In this document: positions 21,484-33,381 of the stretch, in pieces | Layout of the letters: every line of letters starts with the position of its first letter | Numbering within the stretch: the stretch's first letter is position 1 | DNA from: Isoetes taiwanensis | Lineage: Eukaryota > Streptophyta > Lycopodiopsida > Isoetales > Isoetaceae | Direction of reading: 5' to 3' | Length of the DNA stretch: 64,000 bases | Assembly: GCA_021234155.1 (NCBI GenBank) | Contig: JAJEKV010000869.1 | Coordinates: 1 to 64,000, forward strand | Made by a program: the position numbers and the translations under genes | Notes under the pieces: model-generated | The model's input: only the letters and a program-made list of their open reading frames with translations | The model's database searches: none | Told to the model about the DNA's origin: nothing

Positions 21484-24400
21484 CTACAAGACAGAAAGAC
21501 ATGTCTTTCGTCTTCCACCTCCTAGATCACAGAGTGTACAGATCCTGTGTTCGCGAGGAACTTTGGCCCATCTACCAGTTTCAATGTTCAGTCTATGTGA
21601 GCCACATCTGTATCTGGAAACGGTATGTCTCAAGTACCTCGGGATGGAAGCCTTCAAATAGTTTTGTTCACCGTAGATTAGCATTGGGTGAACTTCTGTG
21701 ATATAGAACTGCATTTTTTTCCCTGGAGTCTCCCATATTTTTTGCACTACTTTCGCCTGCACCAGGTCTCGCGTTCCTAGTTCCGTGTCTGGCCACGCAT
21801 CTCTTTCAATCCCCCATCTCTCAGCCCATTCCAAAACATCTTCATACCATCCTGTTGCTGACTCAAACATTGCAATCTTGAGAGTTTTGTATCATCTTGT
21901 CTCTTGACCTATTCACAAAGGTAATTGTTTGGCATAACGCCTCTGCGCTTCCAATGGGAGGAGTCCACGCTTCGCTAGCATGATGGCATATGGTGTCTGC
22001 TTCTTTATACCCAATTCCTCATATAAGAAGAGCTTAAGGACAATTTCCACTGTTTCCATAGTTTCGTAAATGGAAGCCCCTGATTGGTGTGCCATATAGC
22101 ACTCTTGTCGTGCAAAGAGTCTTAAAGAGTAACTTTTTAGATTCCAACTGTGAGTCCGCCACGTGACATCTGCTTTCAAAGATACCATATAGTGCCACTT
22201 TTCCACTGTGATTCTTTTCCTAACACATTCAGTCCATTTATAATTCGAACATATCTCTAATCCCAAGTATTTGTAACTATCCACTATGTCGAATTTGGTT
22301 CCCTTGATACATGAAAACCGGTCGTGCCATCGTACCAAAGACCATGATTTTTGACTTGTTTAGGTTCCTTTGTCATACTCTTTACGCTTAAAATATGCAA
22401 GATTATCAAGATGCCCTTGGAGTCCACTTTGGGTGTAATCCGCAATTAGGACAACATCATCGCGATATAGTAAACCGTACTAAGCAATCAACGAAGTCTA
22501 GTTCCAAAGAATCTCTCGATTCTAAGCCAATTTTCCAGCTCGTTTATATAAATACCAAACAAGGTCGGTGATAGGGCATCCTTGTCTTACTCAGGTTATT
22601 ACTTCGACCTCCCTTATATCTGCTGCAACTTTGGCTATAACTTCTTCATATAGTCTTGCAACGGCGCCTCTAAGAGAGTCAGGAACACCAATCTGTTTCA
22701 GCCGAATTCCCAAGCCGTCTCTGGGTACGGTATCGAAAGCTTTGGAGAAGTCTATGAATGCCAAGAACAATGTTTTCCTCGGTTGTTTTGCTTTTTCTAT
22801 CATTGCCCGCAGTGTAAGCACATGATCCATTGTGTTATGCTGTTTTCTGAAACCTGCCTGACACTTTGCTCTTTTTTCATGTTCTTCAGCCCATGTACTT
22901 AACTTTATTTCCAATAGACTGCCTAACAGCTTGGAGAAGATACTACCAACCATAATAGTTCGATAGTTTCTCACATCTGTCTTGCTTCCTGATTTATGGA
23001 CTGGTATGATTTTCCCGGCCTTCCAAGCTTTTGGCAGCCCACTAATTACTGCTTGGTTGAGAAGACGAGTAACCACTTCAATAAGTTGTTTATTTCCCCA
23101 TTTTAGCAGTTTTGTGCTTAGACCTTCTAAATCTGATGCTTTACCATTTTTCATACATTTCAGAGCTTCAAGCACATCGTTTATGGTGAAGAGCTCTTCT
23201 ACTACATTTACGGCCTCCATCTGTCTTGAATTTGTAGAGAAGTACAATGAGTGCACCCATTGTAGCAAATCTTTAGTATCTAGACATGATTGGGCGGGCT
23301 TTGCCAGCACTGTAGACCAGAACGTTCTTGGTTGTGTGTCTAACCAATTCCCTAGTTTTATCTGTCTCTGCTTTCTCTTTTGCCGGATTAGTCTTCTAAA
23401 CCACTTTGGTTTAGTACGGCACCCTTCGGGCAAGAGCGCTCGGGCCTGGCTGCATTCTGCATCCCACCAGCTGTTATATGGGCGACCCTTTGGACGTGGC
23501 TTCGTGTACCCAAAGCTCCTCCCTGCTGCGTCCCAGATGACCTGTGTGAGAGCCGGCGTGTCATGTTCAATGTCTCCAGTCCAGCCATATCGTTTCAATA
23601 GGCCATCAAGTTCTCTCTGGTATGAATCCCGTTTTTTATGATCAAGTTTTAACTTAGGGACAAAGACTCGTTCTGATCTGCTCACCACAGGGCTGCCAGC
23701 CAGTTCGAATACCAGTCCTGTGTGGTCTGAGTCCGCTAATTTTTCTGCTATCTTAAAGCTCTTAACTGTATTTGATTTTGTTTGCACTAGGAAATAATCT
23801 ACTGTGCTTTCTCCCATTGGTGTCAGACAGGTGGAAGCGTGTGACTCTGGGTACCTGCTTGTTCCATTTAGGATCTTTAGACCGCATACAGTACCTAGTT
23901 CCAGTAAGAGATCGCCCATGGCATTCTTTATTGGATCAGATGATTGTCTTTTAAATCCTTCTTCTACTAGTTCTGCCAACATTATATCACCTGCCTTCTC
24001 AAAAGTTACAGCCTGCATACCTTTTGTCCGTGCGTTAAAGTCCCCTACAACGATAACTTCTCCCATGTCTTTATATTTTATGATATCCTGTGTTAGTTCC
24101 TGTAGTGGATTCTCTCTGCTCAAGTTTCCATGTTTGTATATCTGCGCAGCTAGCGGGGCAAAGTAGCATGATGCCAGATATATGGTCCTACTTAATTCCA
24201 GTTTTACCCATACATACTGGTTGAGCTCATGTGCTTCTATCCATGTGATTTCATTTGTTAATTCATTTCTGACATATACTGCTAGTCCACCGTAGCCACG
24301 TCCTACTCCTGGTTCCTTCTTATTCCAAGCAGAGCCAATAAGTGAGAACCCATTCAACTGTGGCAGACCTCGGGCTTGATGCTCCCAGATTTCTGAAAAT

Positions 24401-24489
24401 AACAGCAAGTCCATCTTATTCCATTCCTCTACTGTGGCATCTGTCTTTGCCTGATCTAGACCGTGCATATTCCAGGCTAAGACCTTCAA
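21484..24489 (-). pseudogene. LINE ORF2: endonuclease and reverse transcriptase, broken
   Basis: The intact stretch 24,489-22,591 (632 codons) begins LKVLAWNMHGLDQAKTDA, the first APE-endonuclease motif. The other endonuclease landmarks follow: LLLFSEIWE, VVGDFNART and the SDH motif as DSDHTGLVFEL. RT follows with NYRTIMVGSIFSKLL and the catalytic FIDFSKAFDTVPRD. The frame stops (TGA at 22,593-22,591) just before VRQGCP, and a further indel shifts frame before LFGIYINELENW. The YxDD box reads YRDD (22,467-22,456). Downstream pieces at 22,338-21,913 and 21,870-21,484 include SHRLNIETGRWAKVPREHRI and CTLC, a C-terminal Cys/His-type region. The endonuclease nicks target DNA and the RT copies element RNA there. 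No ATG precedes the endonuclease motif in this frame after the ORF1 stop. Confidence 0.85.
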
Positions 24490-24501
24490 GGTCCGAAGGC
24501 C

Positions 24502-25194
24502 CTAATCTTTCCTTTTCTTTGTGACCACCGCCCGCCCGTTTCTATCCATGAATGCAACAAAGCCCTCATTCCTTGCTTCTTTGACTTTTGTCCATTCTTT
24601 CTTTCGAATTTCCAGTTGTGCAGGTGTAAGATCTTGGTCCAGCCAGATCTTGTGGCCTTTTAGTGCCCCTCGATTCTGGAGAACCTTTTCACGAGCTTCC
24701 ACACTTCTAAACTTTATCAAGATGGGTCTGTTGTAGCCATTTGGTTTGCCTAATCTTCTGCAGTGTATCACCTGTGGTTCATGTAAATGCATAGTGTCTT
24801 GAAAGAAATGTGCTACTACGGCATTGACATCTTCTTCTGCAGTTTCTGCTAAACCTGATACTTTCAAATTCCGGGCTCTTAATTCTAGTTCTGTGTTCTC
24901 CTCTCTAATTTTCTCCTGGTGTGAGATCATTTGTTCTTTTGTGGCATCTGCTACCACATTTGCCAGTTCAGTTTGTAAATTTAGAATTAACTGTCCCTGA
25001 TCTGGAAGACTCTGTGGCAGAAGTGCCCGTAATTCTGTGTTCTGTGCCTTGATTTTTCTGTTCTGTGATGCCAGTTCTTCCATCGCCTTTCTGATTTGTA
25101 TCATCTCATTTTTCAATTCAAGAACCAGTTGGAGCAGATCTGTGTCTGCTTCTGATTCTCCCCGTGAAGGGGATCCAGCTTTCCTTCGAGTCAT
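24502..25194 (-). CDS. LINE ORF1 protein (L1 ORF1p-like)
   Basis: 230 codons with an ATG start at 25,194. After a Ser/Arg-rich N-terminus, residues about 20-110 are Leu/Glu/Gln-rich and heptad-like (ELASQNRKIKAQNTELRALL), consistent with a coiled coil. Residues about 115-200 look like the RRM-type nucleic-acid-binding domain of L1 ORF1p: LKVSGLAETAEEDV, VIHCRRLGKPNGYNRPILIK and AREKVLQNRGALKG. L1 ORF1p trimerises and chaperones the element RNA in the RNP. The frame is intact. It ends in TAG at 24,504-24,502, and ORF2 continues in the same frame directly after it. Confidence 0.8.
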   Translation of the reverse strand: MTRRKAGSPSRGESEADTDLLQLVLELKNEMIQIRKAMEELASQNRKIKAQNTELRALLPQSLPDQGQLILNLQTELANVVADATKEQMISHQEKIREENTELELRARNLKVSGLAETAEEDVNAVVAHFFQDTMHLHEPQVIHCRRLGKPNGYNRPILIKFRSVEAREKVLQNRGALKGHKIWLDQDLTPAQLEIRKKEWTKVKEARNEGFVAFMDRNGRAVVTKKRKD

Positions 25195-25923
25195 ACGAAA
25201 AGAAAAAAAGGCTATGGAATGTCAATTAGGTTTAGAGAATACCCTGTTTCCGGCTATTCTCCGGCAGCCCTAAGGCTTCTGATTGACGATCCGGCAGGCG
25301 CCCCTGCCGAAGAGGAAGAGCTTTAATTTTATTAGAAATCAAAATGTGGAATAACCCACCTAGGAAAACTTCGTAAAGATCACGACATATCTTCACTTTG
25401 CCAAAAAAAACATCATACTTTGCCGAGTTTATCAATATTTCCTCCACCCAATTCGTAGAAATCAAGTTGCAGCAGCCTGGTTATGCCTCGCCATAGCTTC
25501 CCCACGCCGACATAACTTCCCAAGAATTAATGGAATTTCCATTAGTTTTTTGTGTCCGTCGATTGAATCCAACGATTGTAGGTGCATCCAGATGGACAAA
25601 AGTCCTAGTTGGCAGCGCAGCAACATGGACACTCTAAAATTGCTTCAAAATGTCAACTTATGTTTGTGCAAAGCTGCAAAAAATTAAGGGTATTTGGATA
25701 ACTTTTCCAAAAACGATTTTAAAAATACTTATTTGGATAGTTTTTTCAAAAATGATTTTTGTTTAAAAGTCTAAATAGTAAAAATAGTTTTAGATTTAAA
25801 ATAACGACTGAAAGATCGAGCAATGGTTTTGGTATCGAACCAGGCATTCCAAATCCCTAGTTCTCCTTGGTACGTGCTTCTTCTCTAATCTTCTCCAAAA
25901 GAGGTTTTCGTCCCGCTTGGTTT

Positions 25924-28900
25924 TCATCTTGTATTTCCATGGAAATTTCTCCAAGAAAACGCATCAATGTTGAAATCTTGGCCATTTTTCCAAGCATCAT
26001 CTTCATCACTTTCTTCTTCAAGAACTTTGTTGGATACTATGTCTTCCATAGATTTGGACCAAGGAAATTTGCGATCCAACCTTAGGAAACTCCTTATACT
26101 ATCTAAAGTAGGCATGATAATCTCCGCTAAGTTAACATCCCACAACGCATCATCCACCACTTGTGTTTCGCTCACACGCATCAAGAATAAGAGATTGTAG
26201 ACTCTTCTCTCATTCGGGACTATTAAATTCATTTACCGGCCGCAGCATTGTCTTGAAGCTCCTCGACACTAATGGCATTGCCTCTTTCTTCTTCCATTAG
26301 AGCCCATGACATCCATGATGGAACATTTTGGGAATCTAGCTTATGCATTTGAATAAGGTTCTTGCAACACCATAATTTCCTTCTCTTGCCTCCAAAACAC
26401 CCCATGCCCGCACAAGGAACAACTTTGTCCAAGTATACCTTATTCATAGGCATATGCAATTAAGATGCCGAGGTAGACATGCAAAGATGCTCAACTATAT
26501 GAGAGGCAGGAGGCAAAATTATGTATGAGCCAACAACAAGAGGTATAGGTTACAAACAATTTGGAAGTTTCAGAAACAACTAACGTTTAATGATGTGTGT
26601 CATGAGAATATGAACGTATAAATCCTAATTGGTCCACAAGATGTAACCTAGACATAGAATAAGCATTCACCGATAAGTAACTTGTTTGCATCGCACTCCT
26701 TCCATTCACGGATATGCATCTTTGGTAGAGCTCACGTGCTTGGTCCAAGCTCGACCCCTCCTTCCACTCCATCCACCCCCATCCCTACAAAGTTGGAGAC
26801 TAATTGAGAGATATAGAGGCATAGTGGCTCCCTTTGAGTATTTTAAAAACACATGTTCATAAACTCATATGCCGTGTGAGGTAGGCCTTACGAGCCATAA
26901 GGGCTGATGTCTTGGGTCAACACTTCTTGAAGACTTCACGAACAACATCTAGACAGAAAGTCCATGCTCAAAAGTGCTAACGCTTGTAACAAAACAACAT
27001 CCTTTGATTCAACTCAATTCCTTTCTCAAAGAGCTTGGTTGTTTTGCTTTGTCCCCCCCTTTGGGCCTCAAATAATAATGCCCAAGCCTTGGTGTTTTAC
27101 TGCTCTTTGGGCTTGCTTGTAGCCCTCTCTATAAATAAGGAAATGCACATTCAGAATTGTCTGCAATAACAATAGCTACCTCGCTTAATGTCACATAAGT
27201 CACAATATGGAACATTTTGTCTCTGTGCTACCGACTTAGGAATAACCAAGTAAGACAAGCCACTACGACAGATAGCTTAACACTAGACACGCCCCTCGGG
27301 ACCATTCGTCATCCATGGACCGTAACCGGCCCACATGACTCTGCCACTTAAACCCACGAACTCATTTTAAAGAAATTTCAATTTTATAATATACCACCAT
27401 CATTTGAGTCTTCACTTATTTCTTAATGATCTCTGAGAATTTCAAGACCAATGGGGTCACCTATACCTTGTGGTGATTGCTCAAACATTGGAGAGTTTGG
27501 CAGTTTTGCAAAATTCGGAAGCGCCTTCTTGATATTTCTAGCATAAAGTGACCTAACCCTTGCTAAAGTTGGAGGTATTTGCCTGTTTATCATATTGAGT
27601 TTTATGTTCCCATATTTTCTTGCTATCATTTGAAATTGGTGGAAGCCGCCAAACCCTATTTTGGTCAAAAAAGCTGTTTGAGGTTTAAGAATTGTTACTC
27701 TCTCATTATAACAAGTTTTGATTTAATTCTTGTGGCCATGGGTTGCTAACTATACGAGCTATAGTTTCATGATTTTTTGGAGTTTAATTAAGTCATGTTA
27801 ACCTTAATATTTACTAAAAGAATCTACTATACAAAATTCTGGACAAAAATATATGTTAAAATGCTCCAATAACAACCATCCATAATCCCATGTGGGCAAT
27901 ATATTTATATCTACATAGAACATAACTTTTATCAACTTACATATAGTGTAACTAGAGTGTAACCATGCAATTTTTGGAATTCAAACATGATGTACAACAG
28001 CCGGATTAACACATTAGAGCATAAAAAGTTGGGTCAACTCCATAATTATAGGTCCAAAACTCCACAATGATTAAGCAAATGATGTTTATTGATGAATTCA
28101 AGTGGATGTTGTGAAGTTTAGCCATGACAATATATAAATAGACCACATAACATTTCATATATGCTTCTTTAGTTCATAGAAAGAGACACTACTTTTCCCC
28201 AAATATGCCTTTAAAATGGTTCGAAATGTGAAAAATGACATATATAAACATCTCTTATATAGGTCGTATAGTCTTATTAAAAAAAATACCATGAAATCTG
28301 TTTCTTTTTTACTAGCACAAACTTCATATCTGTGTTACTGCTATAAAGCATTGTCATCCAAGTAGAATAACATTACATGTAAGTTATCTTTCATGTATAT
28401 TATATTTTTTATGGATGCAAACCTTTCTTGGCAATAGAAATCTCTAGTTGCATATTAAAGTAACATGTTATTTCTAAGATTTTAATTTATATAAGCACCC
28501 ATCACCATTTATGGTCCACGAGACCAATTGTATAGAGCATATATATCTCAATAGCATTATCCATTTTTCTCCATATAATGATACTATGGCTTTTTAGCTT
28601 CGATCACATGATTTTTGAAAGGTGTAAGTGAAAGTCCATGTAAGTTCAATTTTTCATAAATACCCTATAAATTCTCAATTGTTTGTGCTTCAACCTTACC
28701 CTTAAATTATATAAGCTAACCTAATCAATTAATTTTGTCCTATAGAGAATCATACAAGTAAACCATATGTGAAAGTTGAGATCAAAATTGAATAAGGTGG
28801 CACCATTAATAATTTTTAAACTTTCAGTCATCTGGACCAATGATGGTCTGCAACTGGACTGCAGATAGCAATCTATCTTGATTTTTTATAGTAAAAATTT

Positions 28901-31900
28901 TTCATATTTTTCCTTAGTTCTTTTTGCATTGGTTTCTTGACATGAGATATTTTGAGGATGTGATTTTGTAAAGTCACACATTAGGGCACAAATCTAGAAC
29001 AAACATGGAAGATATAACGTAATTGATGCTATCTATTCTAGTACAATCCTTAAGATAATGAATAATAAATATTTTTTGTGAACAAAGTGGTCCAAGAGCT
29101 ACTCGTGTCCCAAAACTCAACTTGAAATGGACTAACATAAGGATATTATCAATTTTTGAATGAACTATGGACCAGTAATGGGCAGGTACAGATATTGTTT
29201 TTGATTTTTTTTTACTATGTCTTTTGCTCTTTCAACGAGCTTGTTTTTGCATTGGTTTTATATCCTTATAAACTTTCACAATGTGATTTTTTGGAGGACA
29301 ACCTAGAATCATATGTAGCAATACTATCCATTTGTATAAATTCCCTAAAATTGAAAATAGAAGTAAAAGTCAATCACAACTGCTTTCTGGGAACCAGTAT
29401 TGGTTCTCAGAAGGCAGAGAACAGTTTTGACCCTGTCATGTTTGAATTGCTCTATCTTCCTTCACAGAGTTCGAATTGAGATGTGGTTTTTTGGGCATTG
29501 CTCTATATCTCGTGTAGAAAAATAACATTATAACCAAAAAAATCAAAAAAATCTTTTCATCAAGACAGTTTTACTTTGTGTGAACATGAAGCTTTTGGTA
29601 CTTGACCCCCTTGGGTTTGCTAGAGCATAACTCACAAGAATAGGAGCTGATACATTTTTGTGTATTTTTTATGTGAAGCATAACTGCCATATATGAACTC
29701 CTAGAAAGGGTTTAGCTAGTTTTTGTGTTCTTGATTTTATATGATTTTTTTGTGAACCTTCAAAATGCCCTTTAATGGTCCATCATGGGACAGGTCTAGT
29801 GTTAAGATGTAATTTAACTGGATATGGTTACTAGGTAACCACCTATTGGTAGGGAGATCTACAAAAAACTAAATGTGAAAAAAGAGTGGCTTTAGATGAA
29901 ACCTGGAATAGATATCTGACAGCATCTACGGTGCTTCTTCCAGACTCCATACGAGCCCATGCCTAATATAGGACAAGTCATTTCAGTTTCATAACAGGAT
30001 AGCATAATATGGCAAATGTAAGTAGTAGTATTTATGCAGGACGTAAGAAGTTGTAAGTGAAATCATCCCGAGAAGTGTGATCATCCGAGATACTTATCAT
30101 ACGGCACGATGTATAGAAATTTATACATGTGTCTTCCATACTACGGCAAGGAAGAGAATATTCAGACATTTGAACAAGGACCTACACTATCCTATAGATG
30201 TTTGCTTCATATTTACTTACATTGATGCCTCATTTAGAATGTTCCTTTTTAGGGTGGTTTGAATTTTATTGTGCCTAGACAGATGCAAGCAACATCAGAT
30301 AGTATTTAACAAAAGCTGAAAGCTAAGGGTTGGAATCTATTCAATTTTTTCGTTTCTCACTTGAAACTTCTAACCACCTTATGGATCAGTAGTAGAGTTG
30401 ACAATCTTATGCTTATGTGGCCGTTGGACAAGCATAATTTACAATCTGCAGATGTAACATAAAAAAAGATAACAAGAATCCCATGTGGATGGTTGCAGGA
30501 AACAAGACTAACTCAGATGTAGGACATGACTTACCACCCAGCTAGCAGCACTTTTGGGGTTTACTTGTACAGCCTTTGCAAAGAGTGCTCTTGCCTGATC
30601 AAAATTTTCTGCCTTGGCTTCAAGTAATGCTAGAGTCTGGTATATGTACTCATTGGGCTGACAGAGCTTAAGCCCTTTGTTCAGTAAAGTCCTTGCTTTT
30701 CTAGTATTATTGTTTCGCATTTCTAAGATAGCCCTGCCATGCCATGCCGCTGCATGAGTTTTATCAGCAACTATAGATGCATCAAACAGTGATCTTGCTT
30801 TTGATATATCTCCAAGTCGTTCCTCAAGAACAGCCCAGGCCTAAAAAAATGATACAACTCTCAGAAAATGATACAGCTTATGCAGAAGCCTATTGCCAAA
30901 TGCAAGAAAAGAGAAACCCAAAAATGCAACTACCTGCCAAAGATACGTATTTTCACCACTGGTAGCTTGACATCCATCTTCAAAAAGTTTCTGTGCACCT
31001 TGGAACTTTTCCTGCTTGATGAGGATTTTTGCAAGAGCCATATAGGCACGACCATCCTCTGGCCAGTCTGCAATGCACTACATCCAAACATCTGCGCATT
31101 AAAAACGATGGTTTTACATGTTCCACATGTTTTAATTTGAAGTTCTCAGATAATGCATGGCATCACCAAATCAAAACCAGGTAGGCAGAATGTTTGCTTG
31201 ATAGAAATAATAGAATAAATTGGATCCTTATTGGCGATACCTAACAATTATAGGTGGGGGAAATACAGGATGGTCAGCAATAATTACGGGATCCATGGTT
31301 TCCTTATAAGACATTTAAGGCAAAACATCTGGAAATCTATGATGATATTGCAAGTGTCCATTCTTCTCAGTCCCTTTTATAACGATTTTTTAAAAGAACG
31401 GAAGAGCATTAGGTGACTTTACAGCAAATGCAACGATTTACCTGTCTAAGAATGATTTCGGCCTCCTCATCCTTATCCTTTCGTGCCAGACACCGTGCTT
31501 TGTACAACAAAAGATCCAAGTTTATTTTCAATCGTCTAAATTGCCTCCAAGGAATCTCCAAGTCAATTTCAGAAGATGTAGAGGTCTCTTGAACTGCTGA
31601 ATCCCGGCTCCCAAATCTGTTGAATTCATCAACTTCATCAAAAGAAATCAATTCAGCAGTTTCTCCATTATTATTTGCAGAACGAGTACTGCTACTCCAT
31701 CTCTTTCTATACAATCTGGTGGATTTAGAATCGCAAATGGGCGAATTGGATGTGGAAGGAGCCGGATTTGAGTTTGTAAAGTTAGGAAAAGCCACATTCT
31801 GGAATGACAATGGCGTTGCAGAAAAAATGTCTGATCGGAAGAAAAATTCCTGGAGACTGAAGGGCCTAGATGAATCTGGTGAGTTTTGAGATTGTGGAGG

Positions 31901-31960
31901 AAGTGATGCTACTGCCAACGAATTCCTTGGAGAGGAACAGATGACGCATCCTCTCCCCAT
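25924..31960 (-). CDS. HCF107: HCF107-like chloroplast HAT-repeat RNA-binding protein, possibly damaged
   Basis: Exons on the minus strand: exon 1 31,960-31,442 (start chosen at MGRGCVICSSPRN; an upstream in-frame Met lies at 32,044), exon 2 31,077-30,934 (ADWPEDGRAYMALAKILIKQ, 48 codons), exon 3 30,840-30,535 (102 codons, GLKLCQPNEYIYQTLALLEA), exon 4 29,962-29,903 (AWARMESGRSTVDAVRYLFQ, 20 codons). All have AG/GT borders. A later exon ends at 26,784 (WGWMEWKEGSSLDQARELYQ). Further coding sense is at 26,414-26,230 (AWGVLEAREGNYGVARTLFK) and 26,190-25,924 (TQVVDDALWDVN, TLDSIRSFLRLD). Order and sequence match plant HCF107, which binds the 5' end of processed psbH RNA in the chloroplast and aids its stability and translation for photosystem II. 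Exon 1 is Ser/Pro-rich like a transit peptide. Middle HAT repeats are missing or unrecognised, one frameshift lies near 26,335, and the acceptor before AWGVLE reads CGG instead of CAG. Confidence 0.85.
27423..27668 (-). pseudogene. Possible decayed HAT-repeat exon
   Basis: An 81-codon open frame within the long intron of the HCF107-like gene and on the same strand. IARKYGNIKL and TLARVRSLYARNIKKALPNF have the spacing and residue pattern of HAT repeats (small/aromatic residues, then AR.LY.RAI). The position fits the HAT repeats missing between exon 4 and the exon at 26.78 kb. No clear splice borders were found, so it may be chance. Confidence 0.3.
27670..29900. other. Long intron sequence
   Basis: AT-rich, without recognised genes. 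Two loosely similar stretches about 320 bp apart (near 28,830 and 29,160) share GGACCA.TAATGG, GATTTTTT and TTTTTGCATTGGTTT strings, suggesting a degenerate tandem repeat. It is part of the intron after exon 4 of the HCF107-like gene. Confidence 0.4.
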
Positions 31961-32539
31961 CTCCTTGTGAAAATGGATTGGGTAGCAAATCCATTCAACA
32001 GAAATGGACCAATGGTAAACCAGAATAATGATTTCATGGAACATTAATCACTGATTTATTTGTTGGGTTGCCCCAAGGCAAACCTCTTGTGGGTTGTGGG
32101 GTGAATATTCTAAAATATTCTACAATATTCTCAGAATTATGCCTTTTTTTAAGTTATGCTCCAGTGTTAGTGGGTTGATGTAATATAACATTTGATACTA
32201 TTGAATATGCATTTGAAAGGCCCAGATTGAAAAGTGGGTCTGCGTTAGTCAGCGTGAGTAAAATGATGTCCTTGTCCAGTAGCGATAGATGCGTTAGGGC
32301 GCGCTCCCACCGTCAATCACTTGCAAAAGCAAGGGTGTGTTCTTATTTTCGAAGGGTTTGTGTCTGGGATGCAATGGTTCTCTTTAGCATTCTGCTGCTC
32401 CTTTCTTGAATCCTCCTCAAAAAGTTTTTGGAGAATCGAACCTTCCAAGCTTTTCTCTCCAGTTCCCCATTTGTCCTAAATTTGTCCCAAATTGCCAATC
32501 AGATCTTTTCGTAGGCTTGTGGCTCTCAACAATATTCAA

Positions 32540-32965
32540 ATTTTATATCATTGGAACGCTCATTGGATAAGTTTTCCATATATCCAAAGATCGGCTGAAT
32601 CCGATACTTTGGGAGAGACATAAGAAATAACGTTCTGCCCAGGCTCTCTCTAGCCAAAATTGTAAATTGGTGTCTTTCACAGCCTTCCTGCTTCCATGTA
32701 TGCTCGAATCTTATATCCTTGGAAAGCTCCTTGGAAAAGCTTTCCAACCGTCCAAGAATTGCATGAATTCGATATCCTGGGTAAAAGTTCTGATAAAAGC
32801 GTTTCAGACGGGCCTAGATGTGGGTTTTTCTCTTTGGCAGCGGATTCTTGGACTTGAATTCTTCAAAAGTATTCATACATCTACCATTGAAAGCTCTTTG
32901 AATTAACCTTTTGGCCAACCAAAAATCACATGAATTTGATGCCCTAGAATTCTAGAGATGCGAGT
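32540..32965. repeat. ~168-bp satellite-like tandem repeat, about three units
   Basis: The landmark GAA(A/C)GCTC occurs at 32,554, 32,722 and 32,889, spacing 168 and 167 bp. Around it each unit reads TATC.TTGGAA.GCTC.TTGGA, then TTTCCA..., TGAATTCGATATCCTGGG-like. The unit length is close to that of nucleosome-sized plant satellites. Units are strongly diverged. The block lies about 0.5 kb upstream of the HCF107-like gene and just before the LINE fragment. Confidence 0.65.
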
Positions 32966-33084
32966 AAAAGTTTTTTTTTTTGGTGTGCATATCATTTTAA
33001 TCCTTTTTTCTCGCTTTGTTGAAATTTTTGTCTCCTTTGTCTTTTTGCATCGTGATCCCATAAGTGTTGTATTTTTACAAGACA

Positions 33085-33381
33085 TGCATCTCATCAAACA
33101 TTTTCGAGTGGGAACAACTGGCAGGGATGAGGAGGTCGACTCAGACCACCTGCCACTCTACTTGCAGCTGGCTTGGTAGGTTGCTTCAGGCGCCTATCCA
33201 ACACCTCCTCGTATGCCCCAGTTCAGACTGGACTATGAGCGCGCTCATACTTACTCCCAGATGCTTACGGAGGATCTGGCAAGCATCTCACAATGCCCAA
33301 CGCTGGAGCAGTAGGCAGGCAGGCTCATTGACGTCCTCGGGGCTGCGGCAGAGAGATGTTTTGGGAGAAGTCGCCCCCTGC
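33085..33381 (+). pseudogene. LINE ORF2 fragment interrupted by the chromovirus
   Basis: The plus strand reads HLIKHFRVGTTGRDEEVDSD then HLPLYLQLAW, the C-terminal endonuclease motif with SDH. It continues through PQFRLDYERAHTYSQMLTED and LIDVLGAAAERCFG in shifted frames, which parallels SDHTG...KLDHKKRDSYQRELDG in the LINE at 21-25 kb. The match resumes after the chromovirus at 46,409 with NQWFDAYVLKCTEAKNTLLE (parallel to NSWWDAECSQARALL). The LINE was therefore present before the chromovirus inserted. Confidence 0.7.

Larger units (their letters stand above)
21264..25240 (-). mobile_element. Nearly full-length L1-like LINE
   Basis: Minus-strand non-LTR retrotransposon of about 4 kb containing a coiled-coil/RRM-like ORF1, an APE-type endonuclease and a reverse transcriptase with a C-terminal Cys/His region. 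The 3' end runs GGGGCGTGATTTAATATATT followed by TTTA repeats instead of a plain poly(A), and abuts the minisatellite. The 5' end lies somewhere near 25,240-25,310, about 0.65 kb downstream of the last exon of the HCF107-like gene and in the same orientation. RT is broken by one stop and at least one indel. Confidence 0.85.

Noticed and set aside
22982-23641. 219-aa plus-strand open frame
   Set aside because: It is a shadow of the intact LINE ORF2 on the minus strand and has no domain of its own.
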